From positions 1 to 64,000 of the forward strand of contig NZ_JBBHDV010000010.1 of the NCBI RefSeq assembly GCF_037478135.1: 64,000 nucleotides of DNA, in the 5' to 3' direction. Positions 1 to 8,868 of the stretch are shown one piece after another. The stretch's first letter is position 1, and every line of letters starts with the position of its first letter. The position numbers and the translations under genes are program-made. Under the pieces are notes generated by a model. It had not been told where the DNA came from, did not search any database, and worked only from the letters and a program-made list of their open reading frames with translations. This DNA is from Denitratimonas sp037478135 (GTDB lineage: Bacteria > Pseudomonadota > Gammaproteobacteria > Xanthomonadales > Xanthomonadaceae).

Positions 1-378
1 CGGACGATTGGGTACGATTCATGGCGGACTCCTCCTTTCATTTTGGTTTGCGAACGATGCCTCCTCGGCTCGCCGCAATCTGGCACATCGCGATGCCGTC
101 CGTGGGAGGAGGAGTCCATCCCATCAGATAAGCAAAGCGCGCCCGGGTTGGGCTTTCCACGGAGATCTTCACGCCAAGTGCGGACGGAGATCTTCATTCC
201 GGGTCTGGACGAAGAGACCCACCCTGCGGGCCCGCGCTTCCTGAGAGCTTCACCCCGAATGCGAATGGAGAGCTCACCCCGGGTGCGGCTACGCCTTACC
301 CTGCCTACAGGGTCTACAACGGAAAACGCCGGCTTGGGCCGGCGTTTTCGTATCGACAGGCGGAGTGGGAAAGCTGGA
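1..378. other. Gene-free leader region with decayed repeats
   Basis: No convincing gene is seen in this stretch; the short frames here lack a domain or a good start. It holds an 11-bp inverted repeat (26-36 against 107-117). From about 150 to 290 there are several imperfect copies of a roughly 25-base unit built around GGAGATCTTCA or GAGAGCTTCACCCC. A strong bidirectional hairpin closes the region. It may be the decayed end of a mobile or repeat element whose other part lies outside the window; that is inference. Confidence 0.5.
322..349. terminator. Bidirectional rho-independent terminator after fba
   Basis: A 12-bp perfect stem, GAAAACGCCGGC and its complement, closes on a TTGG loop. A and T runs flank it, so it can act in both directions. 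It lies 30 bases past the stop codon of the minus-strand aldolase gene. Confidence 0.85.
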
Positions 379-1383
379 TCAGCCCTTCCACTGCCCCAGT
401 GCCGCCAGGCCATTGTCGCGTGCGCGGGCGTAGACGGTGTCCTGGGCCTTGGTGAAGTTGCCGCTCATGTCTTCCGCCCACAGCTTCAACGCGGCCTGCT
501 GCATCGCGCGGCCGTAGGAGAACGACAGCGGCCAGGGCTTGGCGCCGAGCTGGTTCATCGCATTCAGATGCGCGGTCGCAGCTTCATCGCTCTGACCGCC
601 GGACAGGAACACGATACCCGGCAGCGAGGCCGGCACGGTCGCCTTCAGGCAACGCAGCGTAGCCTCGGCCACTTCCTCGACACCGGCCTGCTCCGGGCAG
701 TCCTTGCCGGAAATGACCATGCTGGCCTTCAGGATGGTGCCTTCCAGCAGCACGTTGTGCTCGTACAGCGCGGCGAACAGCGAACGCAGCGTGGCCTCGG
801 TGACTTCGTAGCACACGTCGATGTCGTGGTTGCCATCGATCAGGATTTCCGGCTCCACCATCGGCACCAGGCCGGCTTCCTGGCACAGCGCGGCATAGCG
901 GGCCAGCGCATGGCAGTTGGATTCGATGCAGGTGCCGCTCGGGTTCTCGTCGGAAATCGCGATCACCGCGCGCCACTTGGCGAACTTGGCACCCAGCCCG
1001 GCATATTCCTTCAGACGCGGACGCAGGCCGTCCAGGCCCTCGGTGACGACATCGCCCGGGAAGCCGGCCAGCGGCACCGGCCCCTTGTCGACCTTGATGC
1101 CCGGCAGGATGCCGGCATCGGCCATGACTTTGGTGAACGGCACGCCGGTACGGGTGGACTGGCGCAGGGTTTCGTCGAACAGGATCGCGCCGGAGATGTA
1201 GTCCGACAACTTCGGCGTGGTCAGCAGCATCTCGCGGTAGGCGCGGCGGTTTTCCTCGGTGGACTCGACCCCCACCGCATCAAAGCGCTTCTTGATGGTG
1301 TTGTTGGATTCGTCGATCGCGATGATGCCCTTGCCCGGCGCCACCATGGCCTGGGCGATGTCTTCCAGTTGCTCGATACTCAT
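379..1383 (-). CDS. fba: Fructose-bisphosphate aldolase, class I
   Basis: Class I (Schiff-base) aldolase of 334 residues. It cleaves fructose 1,6-bisphosphate to dihydroxyacetone phosphate and glyceraldehyde 3-phosphate in cytoplasmic glycolysis and gluconeogenesis. The N-terminal block GKGIIAIDESN and the segment GTILKASMVISG, with the Schiff-base lysine, are those of the eukaryote-like class I family. The length is slightly short of the 350-360 residues usual in eukaryotes, as expected for bacterial members. The ATG at 1383 has GGAG eight bases upstream. A TATAAT box lies at 1444-1449 on the minus strand and a terminator follows at 322-349. The nearby pyruvate kinase gene makes this a glycolytic locus. 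Confidence 0.95.
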   Translation of the reverse strand: MSIEQLEDIAQAMVAPGKGIIAIDESNNTIKKRFDAVGVESTEENRRAYREMLLTTPKLSDYISGAILFDETLRQSTRTGVPFTKVMADAGILPGIKVDKGPVPLAGFPGDVVTEGLDGLRPRLKEYAGLGAKFAKWRAVIAISDENPSGTCIESNCHALARYAALCQEAGLVPMVEPEILIDGNHDIDVCYEVTEATLRSLFAALYEHNVLLEGTILKASMVISGKDCPEQAGVEEVAEATLRCLKATVPASLPGIVFLSGGQSDEAATAHLNAMNQLGAKPWPLSFSYGRAMQQAALKLWAEDMSGNFTKAQDTVYARARDNGLAALGQWKG

Positions 1384-1443
1384 CAGAATGCTCCGGTGCT
1401 GGCGGCAGGGCCGCGGGTTGGGCCGCGATGCGGCTAGCCGCGC

Positions 1444-1449
1444 ATTATA
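1444..1449 (-). promoter_or_regulatory. Probable -10 box of the fba promoter
   Basis: The minus strand reads TATAAT here, about 60 bases before the fba start codon. It matches the sigma-70 -10 consensus exactly. No good -35 hexamer is evident at 16-18 bases upstream. Confidence 0.5.
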
Positions 1450-1576
1450 GCCGTTGGCACAGCAACTTAGGCGCTGATGGCAGCCAGTCTGAACCGCAAT
1501 TCATGCAGCCCGCGCCAGCGCCTGCCCGCAACGCCTGCGGGGCGGAAATGGTGCCGTCGTGGTTCCAGCCGGGCGC

Positions 1577-2110
1577 TCAGACCACCGGCACCAGCCACAG
1601 CGAGAGCGAAGCCAGTCCAACGCCGATGCCGGTGGCGGCGAGCACATCGCTGGGATAGTGCAGGCCCAGCACCACGCGCGAGGCCGCGACCAGCACGCAG
1701 AACGGCAGCAGCACCCAGGCCAGCAGCGGATACCATGCCAGCGCCACACCGGTGAAGGCGACCGCATGCAGGGTATGGCCGGAGGGGAAGCTGAATTCAT
1801 CCAACGGCCGCACCAACGCGAGGATGCGCGCGTCCGAGGCGCAGGGACGCGGGCGCCGGGTCCAGCGTTTCATCACGCGATACAGCAGCAGCGCCGCGAC
1901 CCCGGTGGCGGCCATGTGGGCGCTGGCATGCAGTCCGTTCCAGCCGTCGAACAGGATCATCCCCAGCATCAGCGCGTACCAGAACACGCCGTCGCCCAGG
2001 CGACTGATCGCGGCAAATCCCGGCCGCACCCAGCGGCGCATGCCCCAGCGGTTGCACGCCAGGCACCAGCCGGCCTCACGCCGTTTCCACATCCCGATCA
2101 CGTTGCTCAT
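1577..2110 (-). CDS. PAP2-family phosphatase, membrane protein
   Basis: Integral membrane phosphatase of the PAP2 (type 2 phosphatidic acid phosphatase) superfamily, 177 residues. All three signature motifs are present in order: KRWTRRPRP, SFPSGH and SRVVLGLHYPSD, which carry the catalytic histidines and the phosphate-binding residues. Several hydrophobic segments surround them. The start at 2110 is chosen because its ATG overlaps the TGA of the upstream glycosyltransferase (ATGA), implying translational coupling. The coupling suggests a role with lipid phosphate or polyprenyl phosphate carriers in the same glycolipid pathway; the exact substrate cannot be read from the sequence. Confidence 0.85.
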   Translation of the reverse strand: MSNVIGMWKRREAGWCLACNRWGMRRWVRPGFAAISRLGDGVFWYALMLGMILFDGWNGLHASAHMAATGVAALLLYRVMKRWTRRPRPCASDARILALVRPLDEFSFPSGHTLHAVAFTGVALAWYPLLAWVLLPFCVLVAASRVVLGLHYPSDVLAATGIGVGLASLSLWLVPVV

Positions 2111-3258
2111 GCCAACCCCTTCAACGCCAGCCCGGACAACAGGGCGGAAAAGTCCTCGCAGACCTGCTGCGGCTGCATCGGCACGATCGCCGCGCGTGCC
2201 GCCTGCCCCATGCGGCGGCGCAGTTCCGGATCGGCCGCGACCTGGCAGGCGGCTGCGATGAAGCCGGCCTCGTCGCCGCATTCCACCGCGCGGCCGTGTT
2301 CGCCATCGCGCAGCACCTCGCGCGCGGCGCCGTAGTTGTAGGCGACCGTGGCGATGCCGCTGGCCATCGCTTCCAGGGTGACGTTGCCGAAGGTTTCGCT
2401 CAGGCTCGGGAACAGGAAGATGTCGGCACTGGCGAAGTGTTCGGCCAGCTCCTGGCCACGCAGCATGCCGGTGAACACGATGTCTGGATTCGCCGCCTCC
2501 AGCGCCGCGCGCGAGGGGCCGTCGCCGACCATCACCATGCGTGTGGCCGGCTGTTGCGCCTTGATTTCACGGTAGGCGCGAATCGCCAGATCCAGGTTCT
2601 TCTCCGGCGCCACGCGCCCGACATGGATCAGCACCGGCGCGTCGCCGCCTTCCGGCAACCAGCGTGCGCGCAGTGCGGCACTGCGGCAGCCCGGGTTGAA
2701 GGCCCCGGCATCGACCGCGCGCGACAGCTGCACCACGCTCTGGAAGCCGCGCGCCAGCAGATCGCGCGCCAGTTCCCGGGTCGGCACCAGGGTCACATCG
2801 CTCTGGTTGTGGAACCAGCGCAGCCAGCCGAACGCGACCGGCGCCAGCAGGCCCAGACCGTAGCGGCCCATGTACTGGTCGAAGCGGGTGTGGAAGCCGG
2901 TAGCGACCGGAATCCCGAGATGGCGCGCGGCATTCAGCGCGGACCAGCCGAGCGGGCCTTCGGTGGCGATGTAGATCGCGTCCGGGCGGGCCGCTTCCCA
3001 GCGCTGGCGAAGGCGGCGCCCGGCAGGCCAACCGAAGCGCAGGCCCGGGTAATACGGCAGCGCCGCGCCGGACAGGCGCAGTTCGTCGCCGCTGCTTTCA
3101 CCTGGCCCGCTTTCACCTGGCATCTCATCGCGGTGCGCCGGGCGCACCACATCCACCCGCGCGCCCATCTCACGCAGGCCCACCGCCAGGTTGTGGACGG
3201 TCAGGGCCACGCCGTTGATTTCGGGTGGATAGGTCTCGGTAACCAGTGCGACGTGCAT
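2107..3258 (-). CDS. Glycosyltransferase family 4 (GT-B fold)
   Basis: Predicted 383-residue glycosyltransferase with the two-domain GT-B layout. The N-terminal half opens with HVALVTETYPPEINGVA, typical of GT4 enzymes that glycosylate lipids such as diacylglycerol. The C-terminal half carries HVGRVAPEKNLDLAIRAYR and the ExxxxE-type segment PSLSETFGNVTLEAMASG, which binds the nucleotide-sugar donor. The start at 3258 gives the natural N-terminus; longer forms add a low-complexity extension. It overlaps the downstream PAP2 gene by four bases. Glycosylation of a membrane lipid is the likely role by family; acceptor and sugar are unknown. Confidence 0.88.
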   Translation of the reverse strand: MHVALVTETYPPEINGVALTVHNLAVGLREMGARVDVVRPAHRDEMPGESGPGESSGDELRLSGAALPYYPGLRFGWPAGRRLRQRWEAARPDAIYIATEGPLGWSALNAARHLGIPVATGFHTRFDQYMGRYGLGLLAPVAFGWLRWFHNQSDVTLVPTRELARDLLARGFQSVVQLSRAVDAGAFNPGCRSAALRARWLPEGGDAPVLIHVGRVAPEKNLDLAIRAYREIKAQQPATRMVMVGDGPSRAALEAANPDIVFTGMLRGQELAEHFASADIFLFPSLSETFGNVTLEAMASGIATVAYNYGAAREVLRDGEHGRAVECGDEAGFIAAACQVAADPELRRRMGQAARAAIVPMQPQQVCEDFSALLSGLALKGLA

Positions 3259-3361
3259 GCCCGTCTCCCAACAGGGTGACAGCATGCTCGGCAACGCCGA
3301 TGGCGCCACCATTACGCGCATATGACATCCTGATGAAAGCGGCGCCGCTGGCCGTCCTGGT

Positions 3362-4828
3362 TCAGAGCCGACCCAGACCCTCGGCCGCGCCACCGACACC
3401 CACGGTCAGCAGGCGCAGGGTATTGGTCGAACCCAGATGGCCCATGTGGTCGCCGCTGGTGATCAGCACGCGATCGCCTTCGCTGAGAAGACCGCGCCGG
3501 TAGAGTTCCGCCACCGCATCACGCGCAGCCTTGCGCGGTGGATCGTCGTAGCTGTCGAATTCGACCGGCCAGGCGCCGCGCATCATCGCCATGCGGCGCC
3601 GCGCCGGCGCATGGCGCGAGAGGCCGTAGACCGGCGCGGTAGAGCGGAAGCGGGTCAGGTGGCGCACCGTGGCGCCGGATTCGGTCAATGCCAGGATCGC
3701 GCGCACGTCGATATGCTTGGTCAGGTACATCGAGGCCAGCGCGATGGCCTGGTCGCTGTGTTGCAGGTGGCGCGGCGCGGCTTCGAAATCGGTATTGTGC
3801 TCGAACTGGCGCTCGGCCCCCAGGCAGATGCGCAGCATCGCTTCGACCGCCTTGAGCGGATAGCTGCCGGCGGCGGTTTCGGCGCTGAGCATCACCGCAT
3901 CGGTGCCGTCGATCACGGCATTGGCCACGTCCAGCACTTCGGCCCGGGTCGGGATCGGCGATTCGACCATGGATTGCAACATCTGAGTGGCGGTGATGAC
4001 CACGCGCCCGCGCGCCAGCGATTCGCGGATGATCTTCTTCTGCAGGCCGGGCAGTTCGGCATCGCCGATCTCCACACCCAGATCGCCGCGCGCCACCATC
4101 ACCACATCGCTGGCGTCAATGATCTCGCCCAGCGCGTCGATCGCCTCGGCGCGTTCGATCTTGGCCACCAGATAGGCATCGCTGCCAGCCTCGCGCGCCA
4201 GCCGGCGGGCTTGCTCGATATCGGCCGCACTGCGGCAGAACGACACCGCGAGAAAATCCACATTCAGCTCGGCCGCCAGGCGGATGTCCTCGCGGTCCTT
4301 GTCGCTGAGCGCATCCAGCGAGAGGCCGCCGCCGAGCCGGTTCAGCCCCTTGCGATCGGACAGGAAGCCGTCGTTGAGCACCGTGGTGCGGATGGTGTCG
4401 CCTTCGACCGCCTCCACCCGCAACGACACCATGCCGTCATCGAGCAGCAGCACATCGCCTGCGACCACGTCATCGACCAGCCCCAGATACGAGACACCAA
4501 CGCCGGAGGCATCGCCCGGTGGTGCGTCCTCGCGTGCATGCAGGGCGAAGGGTTCGCCGGCCTTCAGCGCGACCTTGCCGATCGCGAAGCGCTCGATCCT
4601 GATTTTCGGCCCCTGCAGATCGCCCAGGATGCCGACCTCACGCCCGGCGGCCTGCGCCGCGGCCCGCACGCGCTCCACCCGGGCGGCGTGATCGGCCGCG
4701 CTGCCGTGGGAAAAGTTCAGCCGCACCACGTCCACGCCGGCGGCGATGATCGCTTCCAGCACGCCCGGCGCGTCGGTGGCCGGGCCCAGCGTGGCGAGGA
4801 TCCGGGTGCGTCGCAGTTGTCCACTCAT
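3362..4828 (-). CDS. pyk: Pyruvate kinase
   Basis: Pyruvate kinase of 488 residues, converting phosphoenolpyruvate and ADP to pyruvate and ATP in the last step of glycolysis. Visible family motifs are VRLNFSHG near the N-terminus, LQGPKIR, VAKIERAEA with the catalytic lysine, MVARGDLGVEI for metal and substrate binding, and ITATQMLQSM. The C-terminal allosteric domain is complete, ending near residue 485. The gene is transcribed toward the glycosyltransferase, about 100 bases away. Its upstream region is shared with the divergent P-type ATPase gene and contains an FNR-type palindrome 98 bases before the pyk start. Confidence 0.96.
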   Translation of the reverse strand: MSGQLRRTRILATLGPATDAPGVLEAIIAAGVDVVRLNFSHGSAADHAARVERVRAAAQAAGREVGILGDLQGPKIRIERFAIGKVALKAGEPFALHAREDAPPGDASGVGVSYLGLVDDVVAGDVLLLDDGMVSLRVEAVEGDTIRTTVLNDGFLSDRKGLNRLGGGLSLDALSDKDREDIRLAAELNVDFLAVSFCRSAADIEQARRLAREAGSDAYLVAKIERAEAIDALGEIIDASDVVMVARGDLGVEIGDAELPGLQKKIIRESLARGRVVITATQMLQSMVESPIPTRAEVLDVANAVIDGTDAVMLSAETAAGSYPLKAVEAMLRICLGAERQFEHNTDFEAAPRHLQHSDQAIALASMYLTKHIDVRAILALTESGATVRHLTRFRSTAPVYGLSRHAPARRRMAMMRGAWPVEFDSYDDPPRKAARDAVAELYRRGLLSEGDRVLITSGDHMGHLGSTNTLRLLTVGVGGAAEGLGRL

Positions 4829-4925
4829 CTTGCGTCTGTGCTCTTGTTGTCATGTCGAACCCGTCACGCTAGCACTTTGCCCGGCACCCCGGCAGACCCG
4901 CGCGATGGCGGCGGGCGCGTGCTGA

Positions 4926-4939
4926 TTGACCCGGGTCAA
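4926..4939. promoter_or_regulatory. FNR/Anr-type box upstream of the P-type ATPase-usp operon
   Basis: The 14-base perfect palindrome TTGACCCGGGTCAA fits the FNR/Anr/Dnr family pattern TTGAY-N4-RTCAA. Its centre (4932.5) lies 41.5 bases before a predicted start near 4974, and a -10-like GACAAT sits at 4962-4967. That is the geometry of a class II FNR-dependent promoter. Confidence 0.6.
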
Positions 4940-4961
4940 GCGCCCTGCTCGGCAGTGCGGT

Positions 4962-4967
4962 GACAAT
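4962..4967 (+). promoter_or_regulatory. -10 box paired with the FNR-type site
   Basis: GACAAT matches four of six positions of TATAAT. It occupies -12 to -7 if transcription starts at 4974, consistent with activation from the palindrome centred at -41.5. No separate -35 hexamer is needed at class II promoters. Confidence 0.45.
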
Positions 4968-5051
4968 AGCGACATCACCATGCAGCACCGGCGACGGTAT
5001 CGTGAAAGGCGGAACAGCCGCCATTTTCCGCCGCCACCACCGGATCTCCCG

Positions 5052-7793
5052 ATGCCCCAGACCCCGCAGCGCGCCTCTTCGGATCAGCCAACACCGCCCT
5101 GGCACAGCCTCAGCGCCGATGCCGTGTGCGAGCGTCTTGGCAGCGGACGGCAGGGCTTGAGCCGGGAAGAGGCCGCGCTGCGTCTGCAACGCCACGGCGC
5201 CAACACCCTGCCCGAGGCACGCGTGCGGCCGGCGTGGAAGCGTCTGCTGGTGCAGTTCAACAATGCCCTGATCCTGTTCCTGCTCACGGCCGGGGCCATT
5301 GCCGGCGCACTGGGCCAGTTCGTCGATGCCGGGGTCATCTTCGGCGTGGTATTGATCAATGCGATCATCGGTTTCGTGCAGGAAGGCCGCGCCGAACAGG
5401 CCCTGGCCGGGCTGCGCGCGATGCTGGCGCCCAGCGCACGAGTCATGCGTGATGGGGTGCGCGCGACGTTGCCGGTGGCACAGCTGGTGCCCGGTGACAT
5501 CGTGCTGCTGGAAGCCGGCGACCGGGTGCCGGCCGATCTGCGCCTGCTGCATGCCCGCGGCCTGCTGATCGACGAGGCAGTGCTGACCGGCGAATCGGTC
5601 GCGGCGCAGAAGCACACCGACACCGTGCCCGAAGACGCCGCCCTGGGCGACCGTGCCGGCATGGCCTGGTCCGGCACCCTGGTCGCCGCCGGCCGCACCA
5701 CGGGAATCGTGGTGGAAACCGGCAGCCGCACCCAGATCGGCCATATCAGCACCCTGCTGGGCGAGGTCGAAGCGCTGGCCACACCACTGCTGGTGAAAAT
5801 CGGCCGCTTCGGGCGCCAGTTCACCGCCGTTGCGATCCTGGTATCGGCGCTGTTGCTGCTGTTCGCGGTGCTGGCGCGCGGCTACGACTGGATCGACGCC
5901 TTCATGCTGGTGGTGGCGCTGGCAGTGGGCGTGGTGCCAGAAAGCCTGCCGGCGGTGATCACGATCACGCTGGCCATCGGCGTGCGCCGCATGGCCGCCC
6001 GCCACGCCATCGTGCGGCGCCTGCCGGCGGTGGAAACCCTCGGTTCCACCACGGTGATCTGCTCGGACAAGACCGGCACCCTGACACGCAACGAAATGAC
6101 CGCGCGGCGCGTGATCAGCCGTGCCGGCACGCTGCTGGCCGAAGGCACCGGTTACGCTCCGCACGGCGCCCTGCAACTGCCCGAAGGACAGGCCGGACTT
6201 GCCCCGGCGGCGCAGCAACTGATCCGCTGCGGCCTGCTCTGCAACGACGCCGTGCTGCGTCAGCGCGACGACCAGTGGCAGATCGATGGCGATCCGATGG
6301 AAGGCGCGCTGATCGCGCTCGCGGCCAAGGCTGGCATCGACCATGCGCAGACGCGCGAGCACTGGCCGCGCCTTGACGCCATCCCGTTCGACGCCGGCTG
6401 GCGCTACATGGCCACGCTGCACCGCGATCCAGAACGTGGCGGCGCAGTACTGCTGCTCAAGGGCGCGCCGGAACAGGTGCTGGCGCTGTGCAACCGGCAA
6501 CTGGATGCCGAAGGCCAGCCGCAGCCGCTGGACCAGGCTGGCTGGGACGCGGCCATCGCGCAGGCCGCCGAGGCCGGCGAACGGATGCTGGGTTTCGCCC
6601 TGAAACATCTGCCTGAAGCACCCTCGCCGCTGGGTTTCGACGATATCGGCGGGCTTTGCTTCCTCGGCGTGGTCGGCTTCATCGATCCACCCCGGCCCGA
6701 GGCGATCCAGGCGGTCGAGGACTGCCGCAGTGCCGGCATCGCGGTCAAGATGATCACCGGCGACCACGCCGCCACCGCCAGCGCCATCGCGCAGCAACTG
6801 CATATCGCCGAACAGCCGCTGGTGGTCACCGGCCAGGATCTCGACCACATCGACGACGCTGCACTGCCGGAGCTGGCGCAGCAGGCCAGCGTGTTCGCGC
6901 GCACCAGCCCGGAACACAAGCTGCGCGTGGTGCAGGCCCTGCAGTCGCGCGGCCACGTGGTGGCTATGACCGGCGACGGGGTCAACGATGCGCCTTCGCT
7001 GAAGCGCGCCGATGTCGGCATCGCGATGGGCAACAAAGGCACCGAGGCGGCCAAGGAGGCCGCGCAGATCGTGCTGGCCGACGACAATTTCGCCTCGATC
7101 GTGGCGGCGGTGAACGAGGGCCGCACGGTCTACGACAACATCCGCAAGGTCATTGCCTGGACCGTACCGACCAACGGTGGCGAAGCATTGGCGATCATCG
7201 CCGCGCTGGTCTTCAGCCTGACCCTGCCGATGACGCCGGCGCAGATCCTGTGGATCAACATGGTGCTGACCGTGACCTTGGGCCTGGCGCTGGCCTTCGA
7301 GCCGGCCGAACCAGGCGTCATGCTGCGCCCGCCGCGCGCCCCGCAGGCGCCGCTGATTTCGCCCTTCATGGTCTGGCGTATTGCCGTGGTGTCTCTGCTA
7401 TTCACCGCCGGCGCATTCGGTATCTACGCTTGGGCGATGGCGCGTGGCCACGAGGTGGCACTGGCGCGCACGATGGTGGTCAACACGTTCTGCGTGATGG
7501 AAATCTTCTATCTGTTCAATGTGCGTTTCCTGCATATGCGCTCATTCACGCTACGCGGAATCCAGGGCACGCCGGCAGTACTATGGGCGGTGGCCGCCGT
7601 GGTGCTGGCGCAACTGGCCTTCACCTATCTGCCGCTGATGCACACGCTGTTCGATTCGCGCCCGGTGGCGCTGACGGACGGCCTGCTGATCGTGGCGGTG
7701 GGCATATTGCTTTTCACCGTGCTGGAACTGGAAAAATGGCTGCTGCGGCGGCTGGACTGGTTCGAGGAACTGCGCACCCAGATGCGCCCATGA
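5052..7793 (+). CDS. Cation-transporting P-type ATPase (P2A/PMR1-like)
   Basis: Membrane cation pump of 913 residues. In order it shows the N-terminal cation-ATPase domain (WHSLSADAVCERL), an early transmembrane pair, the actuator loop motif LTGESV, VVPESLPAVITI in the M4 region, the phosphorylation motif CSDKTGTLT (Asp near residue 339), KGAPEQVL for nucleotide binding, MITGDH, and the hinge VAMTGDGVNDAPSLKRADVGIAMG. A C-terminal transmembrane domain follows. The PESLP form of the M4 motif resembles calcium or mixed P2-type pumps, but the ion is not certain. The ATG at 5052 was chosen over 4926 and 4980 because homology to the family begins right after it; the ribosome-binding site is weak. 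A universal stress gene follows 28 bases later, and an FNR-type box lies upstream. Confidence 0.93.
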   Translation: MPQTPQRASSDQPTPPWHSLSADAVCERLGSGRQGLSREEAALRLQRHGANTLPEARVRPAWKRLLVQFNNALILFLLTAGAIAGALGQFVDAGVIFGVVLINAIIGFVQEGRAEQALAGLRAMLAPSARVMRDGVRATLPVAQLVPGDIVLLEAGDRVPADLRLLHARGLLIDEAVLTGESVAAQKHTDTVPEDAALGDRAGMAWSGTLVAAGRTTGIVVETGSRTQIGHISTLLGEVEALATPLLVKIGRFGRQFTAVAILVSALLLLFAVLARGYDWIDAFMLVVALAVGVVPESLPAVITITLAIGVRRMAARHAIVRRLPAVETLGSTTVICSDKTGTLTRNEMTARRVISRAGTLLAEGTGYAPHGALQLPEGQAGLAPAAQQLIRCGLLCNDAVLRQRDDQWQIDGDPMEGALIALAAKAGIDHAQTREHWPRLDAIPFDAGWRYMATLHRDPERGGAVLLLKGAPEQVLALCNRQLDAEGQPQPLDQAGWDAAIAQAAEAGERMLGFALKHLPEAPSPLGFDDIGGLCFLGVVGFIDPPRPEAIQAVEDCRSAGIAVKMITGDHAATASAIAQQLHIAEQPLVVTGQDLDHIDDAALPELAQQASVFARTSPEHKLRVVQALQSRGHVVAMTGDGVNDAPSLKRADVGIAMGNKGTEAAKEAAQIVLADDNFASIVAAVNEGRTVYDNIRKVIAWTVPTNGGEALAIIAALVFSLTLPMTPAQILWINMVLTVTLGLALAFEPAEPGVMLRPPRAPQAPLISPFMVWRIAVVSLLFTAGAFGIYAWAMARGHEVALARTMVVNTFCVMEIFYLFNVRFLHMRSFTLRGIQGTPAVLWAVAAVVLAQLAFTYLPLMHTLFDSRPVALTDGLLIVAVGILLFTVLELEKWLLRRLDWFEELRTQMRP

Positions 7794-7821
7794 CATATCC
7801 AAGGATGCAAAGGACACCCTG

Positions 7822-8721
7822 ATGACAACCGGCACTTCTTCCGCCCCCCGCACCATTCTTCTGGCTACCGATCTGAGCGCGCGCTGCGACCGTGCACTGG
7901 ACCGGGCCATCCAGCTCGCGCGCCAATGGCAGGCGCGGCTGGTGGCGCTGACCGTGGTGGAACCGGGCACGCTGTCACTGCAACGGGTGCGGGCTTCGCC
8001 CCGGCCTTCATGGAGCACCGCCAGCGATGATCCGGTGCAGCGCACCCTGGACCTGCTGCGGCGCGACGCCGGCGCCGACGATGTGGATATCGTGCCGCGT
8101 GTCGAGGAAGGCCGGATCAACGACGTGCTGCTGCGCGTGGCGCTGGAGGAAGGCGCGGAACTGATCATCACCGGCATCGCGCGCAGTGAATCCTTTGGCC
8201 GCACCGTGCTGGGTTCCAGTGTCGACTGGCTGGCGCGCCATGCCACGGTGCCGGTGCTGGTGGTGCGCGACCGCGTGCACGGGCCGTACCGCAACATCGT
8301 GGTGGCCAGCGATTTCTCACCTTCCTCGCGGTTGGCGCTGGAGGCGGCGGCCACTCGCCTGCCCGATGCACGGATGACGCTGTTCCACGCCTACGACACT
8401 CCGTTCACCGGCAACGAAAGCGCGCAGCAGCAGGCGGTCAACGATGGCCGCGCCAAGGCTCTGGCCGAGGCCCAGCACGTTCTGGCCGACGCCGCGCTGA
8501 CGCCGGAGCAGCGTGCCGCAGTCGAAGTCGTGGCCGAACATGGCGAGCCGGTACGGCTGACCTACGAATACGTGCGCGACCACCATGCCGATCTGATCGC
8601 GCTGGGCACGCACGGGCGCAGCGCGCTGTTCGACATCCTGATCGGCTCGATCGCCAAGCGCATCCTGGAAACCGCCGCCACCGACGTGCTGCTGGTACGC
8701 AAGCAGGCCGGCGCGGACTGA
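7822..8721 (+). CDS. Universal stress protein, tandem Usp domains
   Basis: Cytoplasmic protein of 299 residues made of two Usp domains, each about 145 residues. The first opens with RTILLATDLSARCDRALDRAI. The second opens with NIVVASDFSPSSRLALEAAA and ends with ALGTHGRSALFDILIGSIAKRILETAATDVLLVR, with the G-x2-G-x9-G-S/T nucleotide-binding pattern. UspE-like tandem proteins are linked to oxidative and low-oxygen survival in other gammaproteobacteria. The ATG at 7822 follows AAAGGA by eight bases. It sits 28 bases after the P-type ATPase, so the two are probably cotranscribed from the FNR-type promoter. Confidence 0.93.
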   Translation: MTTGTSSAPRTILLATDLSARCDRALDRAIQLARQWQARLVALTVVEPGTLSLQRVRASPRPSWSTASDDPVQRTLDLLRRDAGADDVDIVPRVEEGRINDVLLRVALEEGAELIITGIARSESFGRTVLGSSVDWLARHATVPVLVVRDRVHGPYRNIVVASDFSPSSRLALEAAATRLPDARMTLFHAYDTPFTGNESAQQQAVNDGRAKALAEAQHVLADAALTPEQRAAVEVVAEHGEPVRLTYEYVRDHHADLIALGTHGRSALFDILIGSIAKRILETAATDVLLVRKQAGAD

Positions 8722-8733
8722 AGGACACGTCCT

Positions 8734-8770
8734 CACTCTGCGAACGAACACCGCAGGTGCGAGTGCTTTT
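8734..8770 (+). terminator. Possible terminator after the universal stress gene
   Basis: CACTCTGCG can pair, with a bulge, with the downstream CGCA and GAGTG blocks, and CTTTT follows. The stem is imperfect, so the call is tentative. Confidence 0.3.
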
Positions 8771-8802
8771 GTGTGTTGCCTGGTACTGCCGCGAAAAGCC
8801 CC

Positions 8803-8844
8803 CCTCACCCCAGCCCTCTCCCCCGCAAGCGAGGGAGAGGGGCT
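8803..8844. repeat. REP-like hairpin repeat (CCCTCTCCC / GGGAGAGGG)
   Basis: CACCCCAGCCCTCTCCC is followed by CCGCAAGCGA and GGGAGAGGGG, forming a stem of at least nine base pairs around a GCAAGC loop. Elements of this exact type occur widely in intergenic regions of GC-rich proteobacteria and behave as REP-like dispersed repeats. Only one copy is seen here, in the convergent gap between the stress gene and rsgA. Confidence 0.6.
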
Positions 8845-8868
8845 CTCAAAAGCACTTCTGAAATCCCT

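Noticed and set aside
8803..8844. CRISPR repeat
   Set aside because: Only one copy is present, with no spacer array and no cas genes.
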